Of a DNA stretch of 64,000 nt, positions 34,447-43,117 are shown in pieces. Below the pieces are notes generated by a model. The model ran no database searches, was not told the origin of the DNA, and worked only from the letters and a program-made list of their open reading frames with translations. Position 1 is the first letter of the stretch. Each line of letters starts with the position of its first letter. The position numbers were made by a program, and so were the translations under genes. Origin of the DNA: Caulobacterales bacterium RIFCSPHIGHO2_01_FULL_70_19. Its GTDB lineage: Bacteria > Pseudomonadota > Alphaproteobacteria > Caulobacterales > Caulobacteraceae. The stretch is from NCBI GenBank assembly GCA_001794825.1, contig MGLK01000019.1, forward strand, positions 32,657-96,656, read 5' to 3'.

Positions 34447-35781
34447 TCAGGGCAGGACGACCTCGATCCCCTCTCCATCGCGCCGCACCGACAGGCGGCG
34501 TTCGCCGGCCGGCTCCAGGGCGTTCAGGTCGGCCAGACCCGACACCGCGACGCCGTCGATCTGCTCGAGGATGTCGCCGGCCTGCAGCCCCGCCTGGGCC
34601 GCGGGCGAGCCGCCTTCCACCGCCACGACCTGCAGCCCCTCGGTCGTCGAGCGGAGCGTGGCCCCCCGCGCCAGCGCGGCTTCCGCGCCCACCACGACGG
34701 TGCGCTCCGAACCGGGCTCGACCCGCAGCGCAGAGCGACCCTCGCGCCCATCCCGCAGGTAGACCACCTCGACCGTCGTGCCGGGCTCCGCGATGCCGAT
34801 CGTGGCGGCGACGGTGCCGGCGTTGGACACCGGCCGGTTCTGGATGCGCGTGATGATGTCGCCGCGGCGCAGGCCCGCCGCCTCGGCCGACGATCCGGGG
34901 GCCACGTCCTCCACCACCGCGCCGCGCACGATGCCCAGGCCGAAGTCGCGCGAGCGCTCGGGATTGAGCGAACCGAGAATGGCGCCGGTCTGTCCGCGCC
35001 GCACCTCGCCGGTCGTGCGCAGCTGGTCGACCACATACATCATGATGCGGCTGGGCACGGCGAAGGCGATGCCGTCGTTGCCGCCGCCTCCGCCGGACAG
35101 GATCGAGGTGTTGACGCCGATCAGCCGGCCCCGGCTGTCCAGCAGGGGGCCGCCCGAATTGCCGGAGTTCACCGCCGCGTCGGTCTGGATGTAGTCCTCG
35201 ATGCGGTCGCCCATACCCGACCGGCCCAGGCCGGAGATCACGCCCATGGTCAGGGTCTGGTCCAGGCCCAGCGGGTACCCGACCGCGAACGAGAGGTCGC
35301 CGGTGCGCAGGGCGTCGGAGTTGGCGACCTCGATCTGGGTGAGGCCGAGGTCGGCGCCGTCCGATTCGATGCGCAGAACCGCCAGGTCGGTGGCCTTGTC
35401 GGCGCCCACCAGCACGGCGTCGAAGATGCGCCCGTCGGTGAGATCGACGGTGAATTTTCGGCCGCCCTCGACCACGTGGTTGTTGGTGACCACCACGCCC
35501 TCGCGGGCGTCGACGATCGCCCCCGATCCGGCGGAGATCGGCCGCGGCTCGTTGTCGCCCGAGCTGGGCCCGCCCGAGCGGCCCAGGGTGGTGACCTGCA
35601 CCACGGCCGGCAGCGCCCGCTCCAGCCCGCCGGCGAAGCTGAAGACGCCCCGTTCCGCATCATAGGGCATCGGGGAAGAGGGGCCGGACTGGGCGGTCGC
35701 GGAGTGGGCGGCGAGGATCGAAACCGCCGCTGCGAGCGCCGGGACGATCGCCCCGCCTGCCCCGTAGATCTTGCGCCGCAT
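34447..35781 (-). CDS. HtrA/DegP-like periplasmic serine protease
   Basis: A 444-residue Do-like protease. A signal peptide (to about residue 32, ATAQS) precedes a trypsin-like domain with His in VVTNNHVVEGG, Asp in TDLAVLRIE and Ser in GNSGGPLLD, then two PDZ domains (about 265-345 and 360-444). The start at 35781 is set by the signal peptide; two more methionines lie upstream. It would degrade or refold damaged envelope proteins. It is the last gene of a minus-strand run behind the response regulator and histidine kinase, which suggests regulation by that pair. Confidence 0.92.
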   Translation of the reverse strand: MRRKIYGAGGAIVPALAAAVSILAAHSATAQSGPSSPMPYDAERGVFSFAGGLERALPAVVQVTTLGRSGGPSSGDNEPRPISAGSGAIVDAREGVVVTNNHVVEGGRKFTVDLTDGRIFDAVLVGADKATDLAVLRIESDGADLGLTQIEVANSDALRTGDLSFAVGYPLGLDQTLTMGVISGLGRSGMGDRIEDYIQTDAAVNSGNSGGPLLDSRGRLIGVNTSILSGGGGGNDGIAFAVPSRIMMYVVDQLRTTGEVRRGQTGAILGSLNPERSRDFGLGIVRGAVVEDVAPGSSAEAAGLRRGDIITRIQNRPVSNAGTVAATIGIAEPGTTVEVVYLRDGREGRSALRVEPGSERTVVVGAEAALARGATLRSTTEGLQVVAVEGGSPAAQAGLQAGDILEQIDGVAVSGLADLNALEPAGERRLSVRRDGEGIEVVLP

Positions 35782-35809
35782 GCTGGAACCCCCTGTCATC
35801 GGCCGGAGC

Positions 35810-37246
35810 CTAGCGCGAGAAGCGCGCCGTGACGACAGCCCCCGGGCGGGCGTCATCAATCGTCATGGAGGCGCCGTGGCGGCGCAGGATGGCGCGCACG
35901 AAGGCCAGGCCCATGCCGTGGCTCTCGGGCTCGGGGCCGTCCGCCGTCGCCGGGACGGCGTCGCCTGAAAAGCCGGGCCCCTGGTCGGCGACCGACAGCC
36001 AGGGACCGCCGCCGTCGCATCCGACCGACACCTCGACCACGCCGCCGTCCGGCGAGTACTTCACCGCGTTGTCGATCAGGTTGGCGATCGCCCTTTGCAG
36101 CAGCGAGCGGACGCCCAGCACCGGCGCCTCCTCCGACGTCAGGCGGATGGAGACGCCACGCTCCTCGCCCAGCGGTCCGTAGAGTTCGACGGCCTGGGCG
36201 GCGAGGACGTCCAGCCGGACCGTCTCGAACGACCACGCCTCTCCGTCGCGCAGGGCCATGGCTTCGTTCATCGCGCGGATCAGGGCGTCCAGATCCCCCC
36301 GCGCCTCGGCGGCCAGCCGGCGGGTCTCCGGCGCCTCGGCCGTCGCCGCCAGCCGGTCGAGACGGGCGGAAGCCCGCGCCAGCGGGGTCCGGAAGTCATG
36401 CGCCAGCTGATCGGCGGAATCGCGCAGCCAGGCGAGCAACTCCTCGAGTCGGTCGAGCGTCTGGTTGACGTGCTCCGACAGCTCGGTGAGCTCGGGGGCG
36501 ATCTCGGTGGCGGGGGCCCGCACGGAGAAATCGCCCACGGCGGCGCGATCCAGCGCCCGGCTCACCTCGGCCACGGCGTTGGTGAGGCGGCGGCGCGCGA
36601 AGGTGGCGATGGCGAGGCCTGCCGCCAGCAGCAGAACGCCGATGCCGATGACCACCGCCACCGCCCGCGCCCAGGCCGCGCCGGAGCGGTCGACCACCCG
36701 GCCGACGGCGATGTCCAGCCCCCCGACCGAGCGGCGCACCACCACCACCTCCACCGGACGGCCGGGACACAGCACGCCGGCCTCCAGCCGGACCAGCCAG
36801 ACGTCGGCCCCCAGTCGCGGAGCCCGCACGCCGCGTACGGCCTCCAGCGCGGCCAGTCCGGCCGGCTCTCCGATCGGGGCGCGGATGAAGCGCACGCCGG
36901 CGCCCCCGCGCCCGGTGCGGCAGGTCTCCTCCAGCGTCTGCGCCTCGCCCCGGCGCGCGGGGCCGTTCTGGAAGGCCGTCAGCCAGTTCGACAGATAGGT
37001 GGCGTCGGCGGCGGTGATCGTCTCGGGGGTCATGCCGCCTTCGACGTTCAGCTTCTCGATCATGGCGCTGTAGTCGTCGAGCGCCGCCAGCGCCGCCGTC
37101 TGGCGCTGTTCCTGTCGCACCGCCGCGCCGGTCACGAGCAGGGAGGCGGTCAGGGCCAGCGCCGACAGCACGGCCACGCCGGCGGCCAGCTGGGTCGTGG
37201 TGCGACGCCCCAGCCAGGCCCAGGCGACCCGCAAGCCCGCGCCCAT
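35810..37246 (-). CDS. Sensor histidine kinase
   Basis: A 478-residue membrane kinase: transmembrane helix at about 20-42, a periplasmic domain of about 150 residues with two cysteines (109 and 160) that could form a disulfide, a second helix at about 194-216, HAMP (about 217-268), the HisKA H-box LAHDFRTPLARAS (His283) and an HATPase domain with NLIDNAVKYSPDGG, DQGPGFS and HGMGLAFVRAI. It sits 7 bases after the response-regulator stop, and the HtrA gene follows. The signal sensed is unknown. Confidence 0.93.
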   Translation of the reverse strand: MGAGLRVAWAWLGRRTTTQLAAGVAVLSALALTASLLVTGAAVRQEQRQTAALAALDDYSAMIEKLNVEGGMTPETITAADATYLSNWLTAFQNGPARRGEAQTLEETCRTGRGGAGVRFIRAPIGEPAGLAALEAVRGVRAPRLGADVWLVRLEAGVLCPGRPVEVVVVRRSVGGLDIAVGRVVDRSGAAWARAVAVVIGIGVLLLAAGLAIATFARRRLTNAVAEVSRALDRAAVGDFSVRAPATEIAPELTELSEHVNQTLDRLEELLAWLRDSADQLAHDFRTPLARASARLDRLAATAEAPETRRLAAEARGDLDALIRAMNEAMALRDGEAWSFETVRLDVLAAQAVELYGPLGEERGVSIRLTSEEAPVLGVRSLLQRAIANLIDNAVKYSPDGGVVEVSVGCDGGGPWLSVADQGPGFSGDAVPATADGPEPESHGMGLAFVRAILRRHGASMTIDDARPGAVVTARFSR

Positions 37247-37253
37247 CCGCGGC

Positions 37254-38081
37254 TCAGCCTTCCCAGGACGAAAGATCGCGGAAGACCAGGCTCTGGCTGC
37301 GCGCGGAGACGATCAGGGGGTGCAGGTCCTCGCCCAGCTCGGGCGCCTGCTCCTTCAGCCGGCGACGCAGGGCGCTGATGCGGGCGTCGATGATGTTGAC
37401 GAAGTTGTCGGGGAGGAATTTCCACTCCACCCAGCACCGGTCCCACAGCATGGTCTTGGTCACCGGCTGGCCGCGGGCGCTCATCAGTTCGCAGACGATG
37501 GCGAACTCCAGCGGCGACAGGTCGATCAGCCGCGCCTCGTCCCCCGTCTCCAGCTTCAGGGTGCGTGCGCCCGGGGACAGGCGGAAGGGGCCGTTGACGA
37601 TGTCCGCCCCCGCCGGGCGGGCGCGCCGGGCGGACCGGCGCAGCTGGGCGGCGAGGCGGGCCAGCAGCTCCTCGGCCCCGACCGGCTTGGCGAGATAGTC
37701 GTCGGCCCCGCCCAGCAGCCCCTCCACCTTCTGCCGCTCGGAGCCCAGCGCGGTCAGCATCAGGGCGGGCGCGTCCGAGGACGGTCCGGCGCCGGCGCGC
37801 AGGCGGCGCAGGGTCTCCAGGCCGTCGAGGCCGCGGGTGTGCCGGTCGAGGATCAGGACGTCGTAGGGCGTGGCGGTCGCCGCCTCCAGCGCCGCCTCGC
37901 CGGCGTCGAACCGGTCGACCCGCTCGAAGCCGGCCTCGGCCAGCCGCTCCGCGACATGGGCCGCCAGCGCCGGATCGTCCTCCAGCAGCAGCGCGGTTCG
38001 CCCGGCGAAGGCCTCGCGCAGCTGGACGAACGGATCGGCCTCGCCGGCAGACGAGGCCTCGGCCTGGGTGACGCTGTCCAC
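37254..38081 (-). CDS. OmpR-family response regulator
   Basis: A 275-residue two-domain regulator. A 25-residue N-terminal extension precedes the receiver (about 28-145; acidic pair in LLLEDDPAL, phospho-acceptor Asp79 in LILDRHTRG, Lys132 in YLAKP), then a winged helix DNA-binding domain (about 160-270; LSPLEFAIVCELM, DNFVNIIDARISALRRRL). The start is GTG at 38081, 6-7 bases after TGAGGAG; a further upstream extension would run through the promoter. Cognate kinase and HtrA protease follow in the same operon. It is divergent from a DUF3313 lipoprotein gene. Confidence 0.92.
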   Translation of the reverse strand: MDSVTQAEASSAGEADPFVQLREAFAGRTALLLEDDPALAAHVAERLAEAGFERVDRFDAGEAALEAATATPYDVLILDRHTRGLDGLETLRRLRAGAGPSSDAPALMLTALGSERQKVEGLLGGADDYLAKPVGAEELLARLAAQLRRSARRARPAGADIVNGPFRLSPGARTLKLETGDEARLIDLSPLEFAIVCELMSARGQPVTKTMLWDRCWVEWKFLPDNFVNIIDARISALRRRLKEQAPELGEDLHPLIVSARSQSLVFRDLSSWEG

Positions 38082-38203
38082 GGGTGTCTCCTCACTCTGC
38101 GGAAACGATAGACGGGGCGGGCGGAATGGCAACGCCGTGCACCTGACGCTTCCTGATGCATCCGGAAGCGGGCCTCGCACGTAGGGGTGGCAAGGAGCGC
38201 TCC

Positions 38204-38980
38204 ATGATCATCCGAAGACTTCTCCCGCTGGTCGGCCTGGCCGCGGTGACCGCCTGCCAGACCGCCCCGGCGACCGACAGCGGCTTCCTCAGCGCCTACG
38301 ACCGGCTGCAGACGCGCGAGGACACCGTCCGGGCGTCGATCCGCGAGCACCGGGACGAGGCCGGGGCCGCCGGCGTCGAGCAGGTCTGGCTGGAGCCGGC
38401 GGTGCTGGTCGGCGGGGCCGGGGCCGACCTGCCGGAGGCCGAACGGCAGATGGTGCTGCGCGAGGTGGACCGGCAGGTGTGCTACGAGATCAGCGAGCGC
38501 TTCACCCTCTCGGCGACGCCGGAGGGCGCGGCGCGGGTCCGGACCGGCGTGGTCGACATCCGCCCCACGGGGGCCGCCGGCTCAGGTGTGGCGGCGGTGG
38601 CCAACGCCCTGATCCCGGGTCCCGGGACGCTGCGCGTGCCGGGGACGACCGGAGGCCTCGCCGCCGAGGCGGAGCTGGTCGCCGGCGGGGAGCAGATCGC
38701 CGCCCTCGCCTGGGCCAGGAACGCCACCGTGGTCGGAACCGACACGCCGTCGCTGTCGCGGGTCGGCGACGCCCTGCAGCTGGCCGAGCCGTTCGGCGAT
38801 GCGGTGGGCGACGCCTTCGCCCCGCCCGACCGGGCGGTGCGGCCGATCCCGGACCCGGACCCCTGCGCCCGCTTCGGCCCGCGGACCCAGCCGACCGGCT
38901 TCGTGACCCGGCTGGTCACCGGGCTCTACGTCCCCGAGGTCAACACCGGCGCGCGGGAGGCCGAGGCTCCGGCGGAGTAG
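38204..38980 (+). CDS. DUF3313-like lipoprotein
   Basis: A 258-residue lipoprotein: MIIRRLLPLVGLAAVTACQ has the lipobox VTAC (Cys18). The mature part resembles DUF3313 family outer-membrane-type lipoproteins: FLSAYDRLQ after the anchor, QVWLEPAVL, and REVDRQVCYEISERFTLSATP, an arrangement common in this group. Function unknown. AAGGAGCGC lies before the ATG. Because it is divergent from the response-regulator operon by 122 bases, it may be a target of that system. Confidence 0.78.
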   Translation: MIIRRLLPLVGLAAVTACQTAPATDSGFLSAYDRLQTREDTVRASIREHRDEAGAAGVEQVWLEPAVLVGGAGADLPEAERQMVLREVDRQVCYEISERFTLSATPEGAARVRTGVVDIRPTGAAGSGVAAVANALIPGPGTLRVPGTTGGLAAEAELVAGGEQIAALAWARNATVVGTDTPSLSRVGDALQLAEPFGDAVGDAFAPPDRAVRPIPDPDPCARFGPRTQPTGFVTRLVTGLYVPEVNTGAREAEAPAE

Positions 38981-38981
38981 A

Positions 38982-40172
38982 TCAGAAGGCGCTCTCGCCG
39001 GTGATCGCCCGGCCAAGGATCAGGGCGTGGACGTCGTGGGCGCCCTCGTAGGTGTTCACCGTCTCGAGGTTCATGGCGTGGCGCATGACGTGCATCTCGC
39101 CGGTGATGCCGGCCCCGCCGTGCATGTCGCGGGCCTCGCGGGCGATGGCCAGGGCCTTGCCGCAGTTGTTCCGCTTCATCATCGAGATGGCCTCCGGGAC
39201 CCAGGCCCCCTGGTCGAGCAGCCGGCCCAGCGCCAGCGCGCCCTCGAGGCCGAGGAAGATCTCGGTCTGCATGTCGGCCAGCTTCTTCTGGACCAGCTGG
39301 CGCGACGACAGCGGACGGCCGAACAGCATGCGTTCGGCGACGTAGTCGCGGGTGGCGTGGAAGCAGAACTCGGCCGCGCCCATGGCGCCCCAGGCGATGC
39401 CGTAGCGGGCCTTGTTGAGGCAGGAGAACGGGCCGCGCAGGCCCTTCACGCCGGGCAGCAGGTTGGCCTCCGGCACGAAGACGTCGTTGAGGCCTATGTC
39501 GCCGGTGATCGAGGCGCGAAGGCTCAGCTTGTCGCCGATCTTGTCGGTGGTGAAGCCGTCCATGCCGCGCTCGACGATGAAGCCGCGGATAACGTCGTCG
39601 AGCTTGGCCCAGACCACCGCCAGGTCGCTGATCGGCGAATTGGTAATCCAGTATTTGGCGCCGTTCAGGCGGTAGCCGCCCTCGACCTTCTCCGCCTTCG
39701 TCTTCATCGACGCCGGGTCCGAACCGCCGTCGGCCTCGGTCAGACCGAAGCAGCCGATCAGCTCGCCGGCGGCCATGCGCGGCAGGAAGCGCATCTTCTG
39801 CTCCTCCGAGCCGAAGGCGTAGATCGGGTACATGGCCAGCGACGACTGCACGCTCATGGCCGAGCGGTAGCCGCTGTCGACCGCCTCGATCTCGCGGGCG
39901 ATCAGCCCGTAGGCCACGTGCGACGCTGACGAGCCGCCGTACTGCTCCGGCAGCATGGCGCCGAGGAAGCCCATCTCGCCCATCTCGGTCATGATCGACC
40001 GGTCGAAGGTCTCGTCGCGGAAGGCGGCGACGACCCGCGGCAGCAGCTGTTCGCGCGCGTACGATCGGGCGGCGTCGCGAATCATCCGCTCGTCGTCGGT
40101 CAGCCGGCCATCGAGGTCCAGCGGGTCGTCCCAGCGGAAGGTCTTGGCGGGAGAAGCGGAGCCGTCGGCCAT
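38982..40172 (-). CDS. gcdH: Glutaryl-CoA dehydrogenase
   Basis: A 396-residue acyl-CoA dehydrogenase with the glutaryl-CoA dehydrogenase pattern: [19 protein letters not shown] for FAD/substrate binding, [33 protein letters not shown] (conserved Arg) and [20 protein letters not shown] with the catalytic glutamate. It oxidises and decarboxylates glutaryl-CoA to crotonyl-CoA in lysine and tryptophan breakdown. A class III CoA-transferase, the likely source of glutaryl-CoA, lies 478 bases away on the opposite strand. A perfect palindrome lies 42 bases before its start. Confidence 0.93.
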   Translation of the reverse strand: MADGSASPAKTFRWDDPLDLDGRLTDDERMIRDAARSYAREQLLPRVVAAFRDETFDRSIMTEMGEMGFLGAMLPEQYGGSSASHVAYGLIAREIEAVDSGYRSAMSVQSSLAMYPIYAFGSEEQKMRFLPRMAAGELIGCFGLTEADGGSDPASMKTKAEKVEGGYRLNGAKYWITNSPISDLAVVWAKLDDVIRGFIVERGMDGFTTDKIGDKLSLRASITGDIGLNDVFVPEANLLPGVKGLRGPFSCLNKARYGIAWGAMGAAEFCFHATRDYVAERMLFGRPLSSRQLVQKKLADMQTEIFLGLEGALALGRLLDQGAWVPEAISMMKRNNCGKALAIAREARDMHGGAGITGEMHVMRHAMNLETVNTYEGAHDVHALILGRAITGESAF

Positions 40173-40213
40173 CGGATTGTCTTCCTGAGCGATTTCCGGG
40201 GCGCCTGCGCCCT

Positions 40214-40231
40214 CGTCACGTTACGGTGACG
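40214..40231. promoter_or_regulatory. Palindrome upstream of gcdH
   Basis: CGTCAC (40214-40219) and GTGACG (40226-40231) with a 6-base centre form a perfect 18-base dyad, 42 bases ahead of the gcdH start and 85 before the DUF6356 gene. Its symmetry and position fit an operator for a dimeric regulator. The regulator is unknown. Confidence 0.5.
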
Positions 40232-40315
40232 GACGCCCCCTGTTCTGCGGCGCGGTTTAGGCCAGAATGGCCGCCGCGGGTAGAGGGAGCGCCCGCGACA
40301 CGCCGGACCGCCATC

Positions 40316-40582
40316 ATGATCCAGACCTTCAACCGCCTGTTCGTCGACCACCCCCGGGAAGTCGAGGAGAGCTATCTCGAGCACATGGCCGCCTCGTCGC
40401 GGTTCGGCGTGCGGCTGTTGAAGCTGGCCGGCTGCGCCTTCGTCCACGCCGTGGTGCCCGGGCTGCACAAGGCGACGGTGTCGAGCTCGATCTGCTGCAT
40501 GGCCGACGAGCTGGGCGGGCGGGCGCGGGAGGCCCGCGAATGCCGGATGCGCGACGCGGGCGTGTGGGACGTGGGGCTCTAG
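40316..40582 (+). CDS. DUF6356 family small protein
   Basis: An 88-residue protein with FVDHPREVEESYLEHMAASSRFGVRL (in pieces, residues 9-34) and a short hydrophobic stretch LAGCAFVHAVVPGL. This is the DUF6356 pattern, in which an 'HP-x-x-VGESY-x-EH' motif precedes one membrane segment. Function unknown. The ATG at 40316 matches the family start; an upstream extension was not accepted. It is divergent from gcdH and upstream of the CoA-transferase. Confidence 0.78.
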   Translation: MIQTFNRLFVDHPREVEESYLEHMAASSRFGVRLLKLAGCAFVHAVVPGLHKATVSSSICCMADELGGRAREARECRMRDAGVWDVGL

Positions 40583-40712
40583 GGGTGGCGGGTGATTGGC
40601 GGCCGGTGACTGGTGGATCGCGCCGGGAGCGGACGGTAGAGCTTGCCGCATGACCGCCGACGCAGCCTCAGCCTCCCCAACCACCAATCACCCATCGCCA
40701 GCCACCCGGCCC
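40583..40712. repeat. Inverted GGGTGATTGG repeat before the CoA-transferase
   Basis: GGTGGCGGGTGATTGG in the spacer (about 40585-40600) is answered by CCAATCACCC and GCCAGCCACC at about 40683-40708, inside the first codons of the CoA-transferase. Arms and spacing resemble the 859-965 region. A dispersed intergenic repeat is suspected; only two copies are visible here. Confidence 0.45.
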
Positions 40713-41891
40713 GGCCCCCTCTCCGGCGTGCGCGTCCTCGACCTCAGTCGCGTCCTGGCGGGCCCGTGGGCCACCCAGACGCTGGCCGATCTCGGCGCCG
40801 AGGTGATCAAGATCGAGCGACCCGGCGCCGGCGACGACACCCGCCACTGGGGCCCGCCTTTCACGACCAGGGCCGACGGCTCGAAGGGCGACGCCGCCTA
40901 CTTCCTGTGCGCCAACCGGGGCAAGAAGTCGGTCGAACTGGACATCGCCTCGCCCGAGGGCGCCGCCGCCGTGCGCGAGCTGGCGAAGACCTGCGACGTG
41001 GTGGTGGAGAACTTCAAGACCGGCGGCCTGCGGAAGTACGGCCTGGACCACGACTCGCTTCTGGCGATCAATCCGCGCCTGGTCTGTTGCTCGATCACCG
41101 GTTTCGGCCAGGACGGGCCGGACGCGCACCGGGCCGGCTACGACTACATGATCCAGGCCATGGGCGGGCTGATGTCGATCACCGGCCAGCCGGCCGGCGC
41201 GCCGGGGGCCGAGCCGATGAAGGTCGGGGTCGCCGTGGTCGACCTGTTCACCGGCCTCTACGCCTCCAACGCCATCCTCGCCGCGCTGCTGCACGCGCGG
41301 GCGACCGGCGAGGGTCAGCACATCGACATCGCCCTGTTCGACGTCCAGGCCGCCATGCTGGCCAACCAGGCGACCAACTTCTTCGTCTCCGGCCGGGCGC
41401 CGACCCGCATGGGCAACGCCCACCCCAACCTCGCCCCCTATCAGCCCTTTCCGTGCACGGACGGCATGGTCGTCATCGCCGTCGGCAACGACGGCCAGTT
41501 CCGGGCGCTAGCGGGAGCGCTGGAGGCGCCGGGGCTGGGCGAGGATCCGCGCTTCCTGACCAACGCGCTCCGCATCGAGCACCGCGCCGTGCTGACCGCC
41601 GAGCTGTCGGCCCTGACGGCGGGCCGCACCATGCAGGGGCTGATGGCCGCGCTGGAGGCGGCGGGGGTGCCGTGCGGACCGGTCAACACGATTGACCAGG
41701 TGTTCGCCGAGCCGCAGGCGAAGCATCGCGGGCTGGAAGTGGAACAGGCCCGGCCCGATCTGGCCGCTCCGGTCCGCACCGTGGCCTCGCCGATCCGCAT
41801 GTCGCGGACGCCGGTCGCCTACGACCGTCCGCCGCCGGCGCTGGGGGCGGACACGGACGAGGTGCTGGGGAGACTCAGCCGGCCGGAATGA
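40650..41891 (+). CDS. Class III CoA-transferase (CaiB/BaiF), probably succinyl-CoA:glutarate type
   Basis: A 413-residue class III CoA-transferase with GVRVLDLSRVLAGPWATQTL near residue 27, EVIKIERPGAGDDTR, ENFKTGGLRKYGLD, the catalytic aspartate in RAGYDYMIQAMGG (Asp165) and IDIALFDVQAAML. The full length is typical. The nearby glutaryl-CoA dehydrogenase suggests that the acceptor is glutarate (as in SUGCT), though other dicarboxylates are possible. The first 22 residues are low-complexity and overlap an inverted repeat. The CDS ends 17 bases inside the convergent DUF2007 gene. Confidence 0.85.
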   Translation: MTADAASASPTTNHPSPATRPGPLSGVRVLDLSRVLAGPWATQTLADLGAEVIKIERPGAGDDTRHWGPPFTTRADGSKGDAAYFLCANRGKKSVELDIASPEGAAAVRELAKTCDVVVENFKTGGLRKYGLDHDSLLAINPRLVCCSITGFGQDGPDAHRAGYDYMIQAMGGLMSITGQPAGAPGAEPMKVGVAVVDLFTGLYASNAILAALLHARATGEGQHIDIALFDVQAAMLANQATNFFVSGRAPTRMGNAHPNLAPYQPFPCTDGMVVIAVGNDGQFRALAGALEAPGLGEDPRFLTNALRIEHRAVLTAELSALTAGRTMQGLMAALEAAGVPCGPVNTIDQVFAEPQAKHRGLEVEQARPDLAAPVRTVASPIRMSRTPVAYDRPPPALGADTDEVLGRLSRPE

Positions 41892-42312
41892 GGCCCAGCC
41901 GCGTGATCCAGTGGAACAGCCACGGGACCACGAACAGCAGGATCACCAGCCCCAGCCCGATCCAGTGCACCGGCCGCAGCCGGCGCAGGCGGCGCGTCCC
42001 CGAGAAGCCGCCTGCGAGCGCGCTGAGCACGGCCACGCCGGTGCTGCCTGCCGTTTCCTGTTCCGGAATGGCGTCGGCGTCCGCCTCGGCGAACTCGCCG
42101 GCCTTCGCCCGCGCCAGCAGATCCCGGGCCCGCGGCCCGTCCCGCGCCTCGGCCATGACCCTCAGCCCGCCGACGGCGCGCTGCAGCAGCGGGTCGATGG
42201 TCGCTAGGCCCCTGTCCGCCACCTGCGCCGCGACGCCGTGTGCGGCCAGGAAGGCCACCGCCAGCTCGGCCTCGTAGACGTCGTCGAAGCGAGCGACCTC
42301 GACCTGGGGCAT
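41875..42312 (-). CDS. DUF2007-type protein with C-terminal membrane helix
   Basis: A 145-residue protein. The N-terminal 70 residues (EVARFDDVYEAELAVAFLAAHGV then LRVMAEARDGPRARDLL) match DUF2007, a ferredoxin-like putative signal-transducing domain; a linker and a single membrane segment (HWIGLGLVILLFVVPWLFHW) follow. It starts at ATG 42312, overlapping the VapC stop by one base. Function unknown. Its 3' end overlaps the convergent CoA-transferase by 17 bases. Confidence 0.75.
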   Translation of the reverse strand: MPQVEVARFDDVYEAELAVAFLAAHGVAAQVADRGLATIDPLLQRAVGGLRVMAEARDGPRARDLLARAKAGEFAEADADAIPEQETAGSTGVAVLSALAGGFSGTRRLRRLRPVHWIGLGLVILLFVVPWLFHWITRLGLIPAG

Positions 42313-42782
42313 CAGCCTTCGCTCGCCACGCATGCGGCGATCTCGTCCTCAGAGAGGGGGCCCGGCCCGACGGACCAGTCGATCAGCGGGAGCCCCTCGA
42401 TCCGACCGAAATGCTTCACGTTCCGGGTCACCACCGTCCAGCCGCGGGCCAGCGCCTGGCCTGCGATCAGGGTGTCGATGTCGCCGATGGAGCGGCCGCG
42501 CCGGCGTAAGTCGGCCGCGACCCTGCCGGTCGCCTCCGCGTCCTCACCCGTCAGATCGATCACGGGCAAGCCGACGAGCGTCTCCTCCATCCGCTCGCGC
42601 TCGACGGACGGGTTTCGGCTGATCGCCATGCCCGAAAACAGCTCGTGCATGACGACCGCGGGGACCGCGAAATCGGCGCCGGACTGGACGGCCCTGCGGT
42701 AGTTGTCGCGCACGTCCGGTGATCGACCCCGGATCAGGTCGATCAGCGTAGCGCTGTCCAGGCAGAGGGTCAGTCGTCCCAC
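42312..42782 (-). CDS. vapC: VapC-type PIN-domain toxin (module 1)
   Basis: A 156-residue PIN-domain protein with the acidic residues expected for an RNase: Asp9 in [12 protein letters not shown], Glu in VMHELFSG and the [11 protein letters not shown] motif near residue 105, and TRNVKHF with the last acidic position. VapC toxins cleave tRNA or rRNA and are silenced by VapB. No ATG is present at the conserved start; GTG at 42782 fits and overlaps the antitoxin frame by 13 bases, as is usual for the pair. It forms one transcript with the DUF2007 gene. Confidence 0.88.
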   Translation of the reverse strand: MGRLTLCLDSATLIDLIRGRSPDVRDNYRRAVQSGADFAVPAVVMHELFSGMAISRNPSVERERMEETLVGLPVIDLTGEDAEATGRVAADLRRRGRSIGDIDTLIAGQALARGWTVVTRNVKHFGRIEGLPLIDWSVGPGPLSEDEIAACVASEG

Positions 42783-43060
42783 GTCTTGATCGGCGTTACG
42801 GTTTGGGGCGGCGGATCCGGGAAGGGCTCGGCCGGGTCGCCAATCGAATCGATGCGCGCCCAGAAGGCCTTCCATTCCGCATCGGTACGAGGGCGACGGC
42901 GCTCGGCCGGCTGCGGCTCGAGGATCACGGCATCCCCCTCCCTGCGGATACGGACTTCCCTACCCTCGAAACGGAAGGCCTTGGGCAGTCGAACCGCCTG
43001 GCTTCCCCCGTGGGTGAATATCTTCGCCGTTTCGGCTACGCCTCGCTTCGGATCCGCCAC
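42770..43060 (-). CDS. vapB: VapB-type AbrB/SpoVT antitoxin (module 1)
   Basis: A 96-residue antitoxin: the N-terminal swapped-hairpin DNA-binding domain reads [19 protein letters not shown], a classic VapB signature, followed by a toxin-binding tail ([15 protein letters not shown]). The start is GTG at 43060 with GGAG 9 bases upstream. It represses its own promoter; a perfect dyad lies just before it. It is located 58 bases after the sucB stop, in the same orientation. Confidence 0.9.
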   Translation of the reverse strand: MADPKRGVAETAKIFTHGGSQAVRLPKAFRFEGREVRIRREGDAVILEPQPAERRRPRTDAEWKAFWARIDSIGDPAEPFPDPPPQTVTPIKTWDD

Positions 43061-43071
43061 GGGCGCTCTCC

Positions 43072-43092
43072 GTATCTACTCTTTGTAGATAC
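43072..43092. promoter_or_regulatory. VapBC module 1 operator
   Basis: GTATCTAC (43072-43079) and GTAGATAC (43085-43092) form a perfect 8-bp inverted repeat with a 5-base spacer, 12 bases before the vapB start. The site is AT-rich against a GC-rich background, as expected for an AbrB-type antitoxin operator and the -10 region. Confidence 0.75.
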
Positions 43093-43117
43093 TATTCCGA
43101 ACCTGCGTTCTCCGCAA

